Below, piece after piece: positions 7,681-13,465 of a stretch of 13,465 bases of DNA. Every line of letters starts with the position of its first letter. Position 1 is the first letter of the stretch. The translations under genes were made by a program, and so were the position numbers. Source of the stretch: DATKMG01 sp035541995 (GTDB taxonomy: Bacteria > Acidobacteriota > Terriglobia > Versatilivoradales > Versatilivoraceae); the NCBI GenBank assembly GCA_035541995.1, contig DATKMG010000541.1, forward strand, positions 1 to 13,465, read 5' to 3'. The notes under the pieces were generated by a model. That model was given only the letters and a program-made list of their open reading frames with translations. It was not told the origin of the DNA and did not search any database.

Positions 7681-8481
7681 CTACTTGATCTGAATAAAGG
7701 GTATAGAACCTGAACCAACGTACTGAGGCAATATCCCATTCCATTTCTCAAGCGCTCTCAGTTGAAGGACCAACGGATTGTTCGCAATCGCCGATGCCTC
7801 AACTTGAATCGCCTTTGCCTTGCCGTTGGCAGCTTCGACCATTTGCTGGGCTTCGAATTTGACTTGTTCCAACTTGTTCTTGGCCGCCAGGGCATTCTGT
7901 TCCGCCGTGACTTTGGCCTCGATAGCATCGTTGAACACTTTTGAAAAGTGGAAGTTTACAATATTCAGCCCATCGATCACCATGCCTTGTGGCAGAAATC
8001 GTTCTCTCAATAGGGTATTGGTGTCTTCGCGCACTTGCTCTCGCTTGGTAATTACCTCTTCAGCAGTGTACCGGGCGGTCACAGCTTTGAGAATTTCCTG
8101 GAGTCCGGGATCCAGTACGTTCGGCTCAAAATTATTGCCGAACTTCTGGAAGAAGTGGTCAATGCCGGTCGGGTTGATGTGATAATTCAGAGCTACCTTC
8201 GACGTCACCATCTGCAAGTCCTTAGTTGATGCATCTGCATCAACTTCACTTTTCTTCGTCTTAATGTCGAGAATCTCAACGTGATCAATGAAGGGAATCT
8301 TGAAGTAAAGTCCTTCGTTCTTGACATTCCCCGTGACCGCTCCAAATCGAAGCAAGACTCCCCGCTCGCCATAGTTGACAGTCCCGCAGGAGCCGAGACT
8401 GACTAAGAGTAACAATATTCCGGCAAACCCCCATTTAACGAGCCCACTTGCCAGCTTAATTCGAGATTGCTCGTAGTCCAT
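7681..8481 (-). CDS. Prohibitin-like SPFH (band 7) membrane protein
   Basis: A 266-residue prohibitin-type SPFH protein. These form large ring assemblies at the membrane and in other bacteria affect protease regulation and membrane microdomains. One N-terminal membrane anchor is seen (LVKWGFAGILLLLVSLGS, 14-31), followed by the SPFH domain, about 35-190: YGERGVLLRFGAVTG, EGLYFKIPFIDHVEILDIKT, VALNYHINP, VLDPGLQEILKAVTARYTAEEVITKREQ. Then comes an Ala/Glu/Lys-rich coiled coil (about 185-235) with AEQNALAAKNKLEQVKFEAQ. Cys32 follows a Leu-Gly-Ser, so lipidation is conceivable, but a plain membrane anchor is likelier. Start: ATG at 8481 with AAGGAG six bases upstream. No partner protease or NfeD-type gene is visible beside it. 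Confidence 0.92.
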   Translation of the reverse strand: MDYEQSRIKLASGLVKWGFAGILLLLVSLGSCGTVNYGERGVLLRFGAVTGNVKNEGLYFKIPFIDHVEILDIKTKKSEVDADASTKDLQMVTSKVALNYHINPTGIDHFFQKFGNNFEPNVLDPGLQEILKAVTARYTAEEVITKREQVREDTNTLLRERFLPQGMVIDGLNIVNFHFSKVFNDAIEAKVTAEQNALAAKNKLEQVKFEAQQMVEAANGKAKAIQVEASAIANNPLVLQLRALEKWNGILPQYVGSGSIPFIQIK

Positions 8482-8919
8482 TGTGTCTCCTTAATTGATA
8501 TGAGATTAATCGCCGAATGTGACAGTGGTATTCTACTCCACAAGTGTCCGCAGCATCGCATTGGAACTGTGCGGCCTGCCCAGCTTCTGGTATGATGCCC
8601 ATCATTCGCTGGCGGTGAATGACTGTCCCATTGACACCGTGTTCATTCTCAGGGCGTGTGGCCGGACTGTTATGAAACTGCGAGCTTCAAGGTGGCCGGT
8701 GTGCGAGTGACCGCCGTCACCCGTCGCGGAGACTTCCTGAGTCAAATGGGTCGCCGCTCGGGGGATCGCGGTCCCACGATCTACTCCCACACTCCCGCAA
8801 AACCACCATTTTCATATTGTGAGGCGGTGAACTTGAAAAGGTCACGGGGCACTTTTCTGAAATCTCAACTGGTGGTCGCCGCGTTGCGCAAGACCTACTT
8901 AAGAACAGGAGACGTGCTG
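8482..8919. other. Divergent intergenic region upstream of the nitrilase gene
   Basis: This 438-base gap lies between the SPFH gene (-) and the nitrilase gene (+). The nitrilase reading frame stays open back to 8656, but the upstream residues look non-coding (Arg/Pro-rich, no domain), so I treat them as leader. A TGGTATGAT at 8588-8596 resembles an extended -10 and a TTGACA occurs at 8631-8636 without a matching -10. Neither is convincing. No RNA structure is recognised. Confidence 0.4.
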
Positions 8920-10302
8920 ATGAGAATTCGATTCTGCCGGATGCTGACTGCAACGCTGCTTGGGCCCTTCTTTTTTACCCTGGGGCAATTTGCCCGGGCT
9001 GAAGCTAACCTGATTCACAACCCGGATTTCAAGGTGTCTGGCGAAAAGGGCCTGCCGACAGAGTGGTCGCGCTGGGGGCCGTTGCTGGATTCGACCGCTT
9101 GCCAGATGCAGCTTGTCCCTGGCGGGTTGTGGATGGATGGCGGCAAAGAGCCCTTCGCCGTGGGTGGGGTCTGGCAAGAGTTGCAAGGAATTCGAGGAGA
9201 ACAGGCCTACGCGATCGATGCCCTGTGCAGAACAGAAAACCTGCAGAGTCCCTATCGCTCGGTGATCGTTCGCATGAGCTGGACCAAGGCAGGACGGCCG
9301 CTTCCTGAAGAAACCATGATGCTGGTGCGTGGGTTGACATCGGCTGAAGGCAAGCTGCAATTCCGCGATGTCCTGGTGGCACCCCGGGAGGCTGACGCGG
9401 GACGACTGTCCCTTGAATTGAAGTGGCCTCAGGGAGGGGCTGTCTGTTGGGAACATGTCAACGTCCGCGCGACGACGACGCCGTTGCCCCGCAAAGTGAA
9501 GATTGGGACGGTCTACCTCCGGCCATCCAACAGCACACCGGAGCGAAACATGGATCTGTTCTGCGAGCAGATCGACGCGGCCGGCCGGCTGGGTTTGGAT
9601 ATCGTTTGCCTGCCGGAAAAATTCACTAAGATCGGCACGACGAAAGACGACGCTCATCTGGCTAAACCCATCCCCGGGCCTGACACCAACCGATTGGGCG
9701 CGGCCGCTAAGCGAAATCACCTTTGGGTAGTAGCCAGCCTTAGTGAACTTGATAGCGGGCGTCTCTATAACACCGGCGTCCTGCTGGACCGCAATGGGGA
9801 ACTGAAGGGCAAGTACCGCAAGGTACATCTGCCACTGGGGGAATGGAAGAGCGGAGTCATTCCAGGCAATGAGTATCCCGTGTTCGAGACCGATTTTGGC
9901 AAGGTCGCCATTCAAGTCTGCTACGATTGGTTCTTCCCGGAAATTGCCGGCATCTGGGGCCTCAAAGGCGTGGAAATCGTTTTCGCCCCCACCTGGGGGA
10001 CTACTTTCCCCGATGAGCCCGGACGATTGGACGGAGGGGAGACGGTGTTTCGTCTCCGTGCTTTCGATAATGGCATCTACCTGGTCCCATCGGTGTACGA
10101 CGGCAACAGCATGGTCATCAACCCGTTGGGCAGGATCCTGGCCTCGAGCAAAGGACAAACCGGCGTGTTCTGGTGCGAGGTTGATCTGAACCAGCGCGAG
10201 CCAACTCCTGACTTCGGCCATTGGCGCGCCATCGTCCCGCGCGATCGGATGCCCGATACTTACGGTCCTCTGCTGTCGGATCCCAAAGAGCCCGCGTATT
10301 GA
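8920..10302 (+). CDS. Exported carbon-nitrogen hydrolase with N-terminal binding domain
   Basis: A 460-residue two-domain protein. Residues 5-28 are a signal peptide (MLTATLLGPFFFTLGQFARA core). Residues 29-185 look like a CBM4/9-type jelly-roll: ANLIHNPDFKVS and GLPTEWSRWGP at the start, YAIDALCRTENL and AVCWEHVNVRA at the end. Residues 193-460 are a nitrilase-superfamily domain with the complete Glu-Lys-Cys triad: E233 in CLPEKF, K301 in YRKVHLP, C334 in IQVCYDWFFPE. Such enzymes hydrolyse amides or nitriles through a cysteine thioester. The pairing of export and a sugar-binding-like domain suggests an extracellular or periplasmic amide on a glycan or glycopeptide, but the substrate is unknown. 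AGGAG (8907-8911) lies eight bases before the ATG; earlier in-frame starts down to 8656 lack a site and would bury the signal peptide. Confidence 0.88.
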   Translation: MRIRFCRMLTATLLGPFFFTLGQFARAEANLIHNPDFKVSGEKGLPTEWSRWGPLLDSTACQMQLVPGGLWMDGGKEPFAVGGVWQELQGIRGEQAYAIDALCRTENLQSPYRSVIVRMSWTKAGRPLPEETMMLVRGLTSAEGKLQFRDVLVAPREADAGRLSLELKWPQGGAVCWEHVNVRATTTPLPRKVKIGTVYLRPSNSTPERNMDLFCEQIDAAGRLGLDIVCLPEKFTKIGTTKDDAHLAKPIPGPDTNRLGAAAKRNHLWVVASLSELDSGRLYNTGVLLDRNGELKGKYRKVHLPLGEWKSGVIPGNEYPVFETDFGKVAIQVCYDWFFPEIAGIWGLKGVEIVFAPTWGTTFPDEPGRLDGGETVFRLRAFDNGIYLVPSVYDGNSMVINPLGRILASSKGQTGVFWCEVDLNQREPTPDFGHWRAIVPRDRMPDTYGPLLSDPKEPAY

Positions 10303-10703
10303 GAAGGCCCTGCCGCTTTGCTTCCCGGAGGACTGTGCTCGATTATACATTTCGCCGGTGGGTTTCGAACTCACCGATAACAAACAGGTTCCAGCGTGTT
10401 TCCTGACATCCCGGATAAGGGAGGTCCTCCACTATGATAAGATGCCCCTCGTTGGGAACCTGTAGGATTTTGAACTATTGAGAGTCGCAGAATATAGTGA
10501 CAAATCTTTGTCCCGAAGGGACAATGGAAAGTAGCAAGGGATGGCGCGAGAAGCGCGTCACCCCTGGAATCTCGTCCCACCCAAAAATCCCCACCCCGGC
10601 AGGGGTGGCGGAATGAGATGTCACTCTATTCCGCGAATGTCAATAGTGACGCATTATTTGTCAGTGGAGGGCCGAGATTATTTGCAGGAAAGGATAAGAG
10701 GAG
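10303..10703. other. Intergenic region carrying repeat structures
   Basis: A 401-base gap between the nitrilase and apiosidase-like genes, with no supported gene. A perfect 9-bp inverted repeat, ACAGGTTCC (10384-10392) and GGAACCTGT (10455-10463), encloses about 60 bases. It is followed by the three-hairpin element (separate entry). The last 90 bases are the leader of the next gene, with AAAGGA about eight bases before its ATG. I see no clear promoter hexamers. Confidence 0.5.
10508..10608. repeat. Three-hairpin REP-like extragenic element
   Basis: Three hairpins lie in about 100 bases. The first is TTGTCCC (10508-10514) with GGGACAA (10518-10524), a 7-bp stem on a 3-base loop. The second is AGGGATGGCGCG (10537-10548) against CGCGTCACCCCT (10554-10565), a near-complete stem with two mismatches. 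The third is CCACCCC (10591-10597) with GGGGTGG (10602-10608). The wording (CCCGAAGGGACAATGG ... CACCCCGGCAGGGGTGG) matches a repeat type I recall from intergenic regions of Acidobacteria, Planctomycetes and related genomes, of the kind mobilised by REP-associated tyrosine transposases (RAYT). No RAYT gene is in the window. Confidence 0.6.
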
Positions 10704-12083
10704 ATGAAACCCATCATGAAGAATGTCCTGCAGTGGCTGGCGCTGTCTTGTATCGTCGGGTCAATCGCATTAGCCCAATCGACGGCCTTGCCCGTCAAAG
10801 TCAGCGAGAACGGGAGGTATTTTGTAGATCAAAAGGGCAATCCCGTGTTCTGGTTAGGCACCACGCAATGGGAACTCTTCCACGGGTACACCCAGGAGGA
10901 TGCCAGGATCATTCTTGAAGAAACCAGAAAGAACGGCTTTACCTTTGTTCAGGTCAAACTGATGGGCCAGGGCGACGGTACAAAACCCAACGTCTACGGT
11001 CAGAAGGCATGGATCAATAACGATCCTCTCACGCCGAACGAGGCTTATTTCAAGAATGTGGATGCTGTGATCCAGATGGCCCGCGATAACGACCTGATCA
11101 TACTGCCCAGCATCTATCATCAGTCCTACCGGAAATACATCACCCTGGAAAAGGCTCGAGGTTGGGCCAAATGGGTAGCTCAGCGGTATAAGGACACACC
11201 TAACATCGTCTGGACCACTACACCCCAGGCCAAGCAGGAATTTGTGCCGGTTATTCGGGAGTTGGCTGCAGGTCTGCGGGAAGGAGACGGAGGTCGTCAC
11301 ATCATCAGCTTCAAACCCGATCCCTCTCCCTACTCCTCAGATTTCCTCCACTCAGAGAGTTGGCTGGATTTCAATTCCATGCAGACGTGGAATGCGGTCA
11401 AGTTGATCTATCCCATGGTCACCTACGACTACAATCTCAAGCCCGCCAAGCCGGTTCTGATGGCCGAAGGCGCCTACGAAGCGGGCTCCGAATACAGATT
11501 CGACGTGACTCCCTTGTGGGTTCGCCGGCAGGCTTACTATTCCTACTTAGCGGGAGCTCACCATACCTATGGGCACAACGCCAGTTGGCGGATTCTGCCC
11601 ACCTGGAAGGAAGCCCTGAACGCTCCCGGGGCAATTCAAATGGGGGTGCTCAAGAAGATCTTCCTGGCCCGGAAGGAGTGGTGGCTGCTGGTTCCGGATC
11701 AATCGTTGTTTGCATCGGGAGGACGTGTCAGCAACTGGCCGCTTCCCCATGAGTTTGCGAGCGAGCAGGAACGGAGCGCCTACGTCCGCGATCTGGGGCC
11801 TTTTGATTCGGCCAATGGGCAGCCCACAGGTAACGAGTTGCTTCACCTGGCTGCACGCCATCAAGACAACCAATGGGCCATGTTCTATTTGGCCGATAAG
11901 GCTTCCTTTAGCGTTAATCTGAGCAAACTGAAGCCAGATAAGCTCGAGATGTTCTGGATCAACCCCATCAGCGGTGATAAGACGCCGATTGGAACGGAAT
12001 CGAATGCCGGCACGAAGTCATTCACGACGCCGGAGGGTTGGGAAGATGCGATCCTGATCCTGGAGGCGGCGGAGACGCCCTGA
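10704..12083 (+). CDS. Exported apiosidase-like (DUF4038, GH140-related) protein
   Basis: A 459-residue protein with a signal peptide (NVLQWLALSCIVGSIALAQ, 7-25). Residues 38-330 match the apiosidase-like DUF4038 TIM barrel: GNPVFWLGTTQWELFHGYTQ (45-64), NGFTFVQVKLMGQG (77-90), DLIILPSIYHQ (130-140), RYKDTPNIVW (161-170), KPVLMAEGAYE (249-259), YLAGAHHTYGHNASW (281-295). Residues 378-456 look like the C-terminal collagen-binding-type domain (Collagen_bind_2). E255 in MAEGAYE is the likely nucleophile position. The GGD that usually follows the NIVW strand in GH140 is replaced by TTTPQAK (171-177), so the acid/base residue is not obvious. It probably acts on plant or microbial polysaccharides outside the cytoplasm. 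The ATG at 10704 is kept, with AAAGGA about eight bases upstream; the Met five codons in is an alternative. The nitrilase gene lies 401 bp upstream on the same strand. Confidence 0.85.
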   Translation: MKPIMKNVLQWLALSCIVGSIALAQSTALPVKVSENGRYFVDQKGNPVFWLGTTQWELFHGYTQEDARIILEETRKNGFTFVQVKLMGQGDGTKPNVYGQKAWINNDPLTPNEAYFKNVDAVIQMARDNDLIILPSIYHQSYRKYITLEKARGWAKWVAQRYKDTPNIVWTTTPQAKQEFVPVIRELAAGLREGDGGRHIISFKPDPSPYSSDFLHSESWLDFNSMQTWNAVKLIYPMVTYDYNLKPAKPVLMAEGAYEAGSEYRFDVTPLWVRRQAYYSYLAGAHHTYGHNASWRILPTWKEALNAPGAIQMGVLKKIFLARKEWWLLVPDQSLFASGGRVSNWPLPHEFASEQERSAYVRDLGPFDSANGQPTGNELLHLAARHQDNQWAMFYLADKASFSVNLSKLKPDKLEMFWINPISGDKTPIGTESNAGTKSFTTPEGWEDAILILEAAETP

Positions 12084-12093
12084 CCAATAAACA

Positions 12094-12339
12094 CTAAATA
12101 GAGAAGATCACTGTTTTAGGAGTGAAGGCTGCCGGGTTGAACCATTCGGCCGCAGTGCCGGTCTTCGGACCGAAGACTTGCTGGCCCGTGTAATTGGCAT
12201 GAATCGGGTTCTCCCCGAGAACCGTTCCGGAATTGGCTGTGTCTCCATACACCGAAATGGTCAACGGGAACCCGGTCTGAACTTGATAGACAGGCAACAG
12301 ACCCGGGATCTGGAAGATCCCGGTCTCCTGCCGCTTCAC
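12094..12339 (-). pseudogene. Remnant of an Oar-like TonB-dependent receptor
   Basis: The translated frame carries an internal piece of the acidobacterial carboxypeptidase-regulatory/TonB-dependent receptor family: VYQVQTGFPLTISVYGDTAN (17-36), VLGENPIHANYTGQ (40-53) and GTAAEWFNPAAFTP (61-74). In full-length receptors of about 1000 or more residues this segment lies near the C-terminus. Here similarity begins only at about residue 11 (12309) and ends after FTP (12118), followed by seven unrelated residues and a stop. Upstream in the same frame there is a stop near 12382, and neither the receptor barrel nor the plug domain is present. No ribosome binding site precedes it. It is a gene fragment, probably left by deletion or rearrangement, between the convergent apiosidase-like and fn3/Ig genes. 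A 9-bp hairpin (CCGGGATCT at 12303-12311 with AGATCCCGG at 12315-12323) marks its upstream edge. Confidence 0.7.
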
Positions 12340-12470
12340 TCGTGTTATCGCCGGTGGCTCGGGAGGCCGGGATGACCACGCTCAGGGCCAGCAAGGGTCT
12401 CAAGCCAGGGATCTCTAGAGGAGCCCAAGCCCCAAACGTTGGGTTCAAGTGAGAGGCCCAGGTCCTGGCA

Positions 12471-13465
12471 TCACTGTCTCACCTCTATGGAGAATCTTTG
12501 TTTCGCTGGACCCATCTTCTCAGTGGTTTTGCCTGTAACCCGTCTCAGCCCCCAGGAAAGGGCGTCGAGATCGAGTTCCTCCACTTCACGTTGGAGTCTC
12601 GCCTCAACAACCACCCGCACTCTCCCCTCAGCAACAGGCGTCCCAGTTAGCAGTCCCGACGCTCTGTCAATCGTAAGCCATGCCGGCCCTTGCAGAAGTG
12701 AGAATTGAGGCAGCTGTTCGTCCCAGAATTTCACTACCTGCAAATTCCATACGGGGCCGCTGAGGATCGCAGGCCTCTCTTCAACCGGCCAGAAATCCGA
12801 CACCTGTTCTCTGCTCACAGGTCTGTATCCAAGGTCCCCCAGAGACCGGATGGTGCTGATCTGATAGCGGTAGGGCACTCCGACCCTGCTCACGGTAAGA
12901 GGATTGGTGTAGATAAAGGGCCTCGGCGCGGATGCATATTCGGAAGACCAACTGCGATTGCCCTGCGAATCTACGGCTACGACTCGGTAAAAAGCTTTAT
13001 TGGTGTTGGGAAGTTTCAGCCCCTCGCCTACCACGACCAGTTCCAGGTCCCTAGTCTCCGCGACGAAGTTTGCGGGAAACCGACCGCCAAGCTCGGCTTT
13101 CCTCCAATCTCCCGGGAAAAAATCCATGACTGCATATGGCTCATCACTCACCGAGAAGCCCTTTTCGTCACTGCCGTAAACCCTGTATTTCACCGGCGTG
13201 CGGCCCTCCGGGTTGGGTTTCCAGCGCAGGGTCCCCACACCGCGATCAGCATTCAATTTAAGAGTTACATCAACCGGGGGAGTCGGCGCGCGGGGGGTAA
13301 AGCTCCAGGTCTCGCTCCAGGGCCCCCACACGCCCTTTTCATCCCTGGCACGCACATGCCAGTAGTACTGGCGGTCCGGGGCCAACAGGCCGACGCAAGG
13401 CAGCGTATATTGGGGCTTGCCTCGGTCGGCCGTTCTGGAGATCAGCTTCCGGAAGTTGGGGGAGA
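12471..13465 (-). CDS. Secreted fn3 / putative-Ig domain protein, C-terminal part
   Basis: The reading frame is open to the right edge, so the true start lies outside the window; at least 330 residues are present. Counting from the TTG at 13385, the first domain is the end of a fibronectin type III repeat (PDRQYYWHVRARDEKGVWGP, 3-22, preceded in frame by upstream residues of the same domain). A second fn3-like unit follows (about 36-131, with RVYGSDEKGFSV and AFYRVVAVDSQGN). The last part is a putative-Ig/cadherin-like (He_PIG) domain split by an insert: VGVPYRYQISTIRSLGDLGY and then LLQGPAWLTIDRASGLLTGTP (residues about 169-253). The C-terminus reads TTEKMGPAKQRFSIEV. Such modules occur in large secreted or surface proteins that bind or display carbohydrate-active units. 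Catalytic function cannot be seen here because the N-terminal part is missing. Confidence 0.75.
   Translation of the reverse strand, partial: SPNFRKLISRTADRGKPQYTLPCVGLLAPDRQYYWHVRARDEKGVWGPWSETWSFTPRAPTPPVDVTLKLNADRGVGTLRWKPNPEGRTPVKYRVYGSDEKGFSVSDEPYAVMDFFPGDWRKAELGGRFPANFVAETRDLELVVVGEGLKLPNTNKAFYRVVAVDSQGNRSWSSEYASAPRPFIYTNPLTVSRVGVPYRYQISTIRSLGDLGYRPVSREQVSDFWPVEERPAILSGPVWNLQVVKFWDEQLPQFSLLQGPAWLTIDRASGLLTGTPVAEGRVRVVVEARLQREVEELDLDALSWGLRRVTGKTTEKMGPAKQRFSIEVRQ

Noticed and set aside
8656..8919. Upstream in-frame extension of the nitrilase gene
   Set aside because: It would place 88 Arg/Pro-rich residues before a normal signal peptide, and has no ribosome binding site, whereas ATG at 8920 has one.
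8899..10383. A 494-codon open frame on the minus strand, opposite the nitrilase gene
   Set aside because: It is longer than the real gene, but its translation shows no domain, signal peptide or family motif, and the plus strand has an intact catalytic triad. It arises because the sense frame rarely uses codons that give antisense stops.
12340..12448. Extension of the TonB-receptor remnant upstream on the minus strand
   Set aside because: None of the minus-strand frames here shows recognisable receptor sequence, and the receptor frame has a stop near 12382.

Overview
The window looks like a chromosomal segment of a Gram-negative environmental bacterium, most likely an acidobacterium. Three things point there. 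The first gene has the residue pattern of a secreted family I know mainly from Acidobacteriota (ALPDFVCTQ near the N-terminus, a YRKF element at the C-terminus). A decayed piece of an Oar-like TonB-dependent receptor of the kind expanded in that phylum lies at 12094-12339 (minus strand). The secreted proteins (beta-helix, nitrilase, apiosidase-like, fn3/Ig) also fit such a soil or sediment heterotroph. Gene starts carry ordinary AGGAG-type ribosome binding sites. The phylum is inferred from remembered families, not from a search.

Layout. 86-1027 (+): secreted protein of the acidobacterial family. 1319-1594 and 1749-2033 (+): two small cysteine-rich proteins with strong ribosome binding sites and no recognised function. 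2436-4151 (+): exported right-handed beta-helix protein. 4190-4374: inverted-repeat element filling the convergent gap before the next gene. 4390-5925 (-): exported serine hydrolase of the class C beta-lactamase fold, with an extended -10 promoter upstream. 6239-6688 (+): Hsp20 chaperone followed by a strong nested hairpin. 6936-7616 (-): LysE/RhtB-type exporter, 64 bp downstream of a prohibitin-like SPFH protein (7681-8481, -). 8920-10302 (+): exported nitrilase-superfamily amidohydrolase with an N-terminal carbohydrate-binding-like domain. 10508-10608: three hairpins resembling REP-type repeats. 10704-12083 (+): exported apiosidase-like (DUF4038/GH140-related) protein. 12094-12339 (-): TonB-receptor remnant. 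12471 to the right edge (-): C-terminal part of an fn3/putative-Ig secreted protein, whose start lies outside the window.

The genes do not form one operon: strands alternate and gaps of 250-440 bp are common. Six of the proteins are probably exported (family protein, beta-helix, serine hydrolase, nitrilase, apiosidase-like, fn3/Ig), which suggests an accessory region concerned with the breakdown or recognition of extracellular polysaccharides and amides, mixed with housekeeping stress genes (hsp20, SPFH). The 5' half of the nitrilase gene to the apiosidase-like gene is the most plausible functional neighbourhood, but a 400 bp repeat-bearing gap separates the two.

I see no defence system, prophage, CRISPR array, intact transposase, tRNA or rRNA. 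The items least explained by known families are the two small cysteine-rich proteins, the apiosidase-like protein that lacks the usual Gly-Gly-Asp after its IVW strand, and the two non-coding repeat elements.
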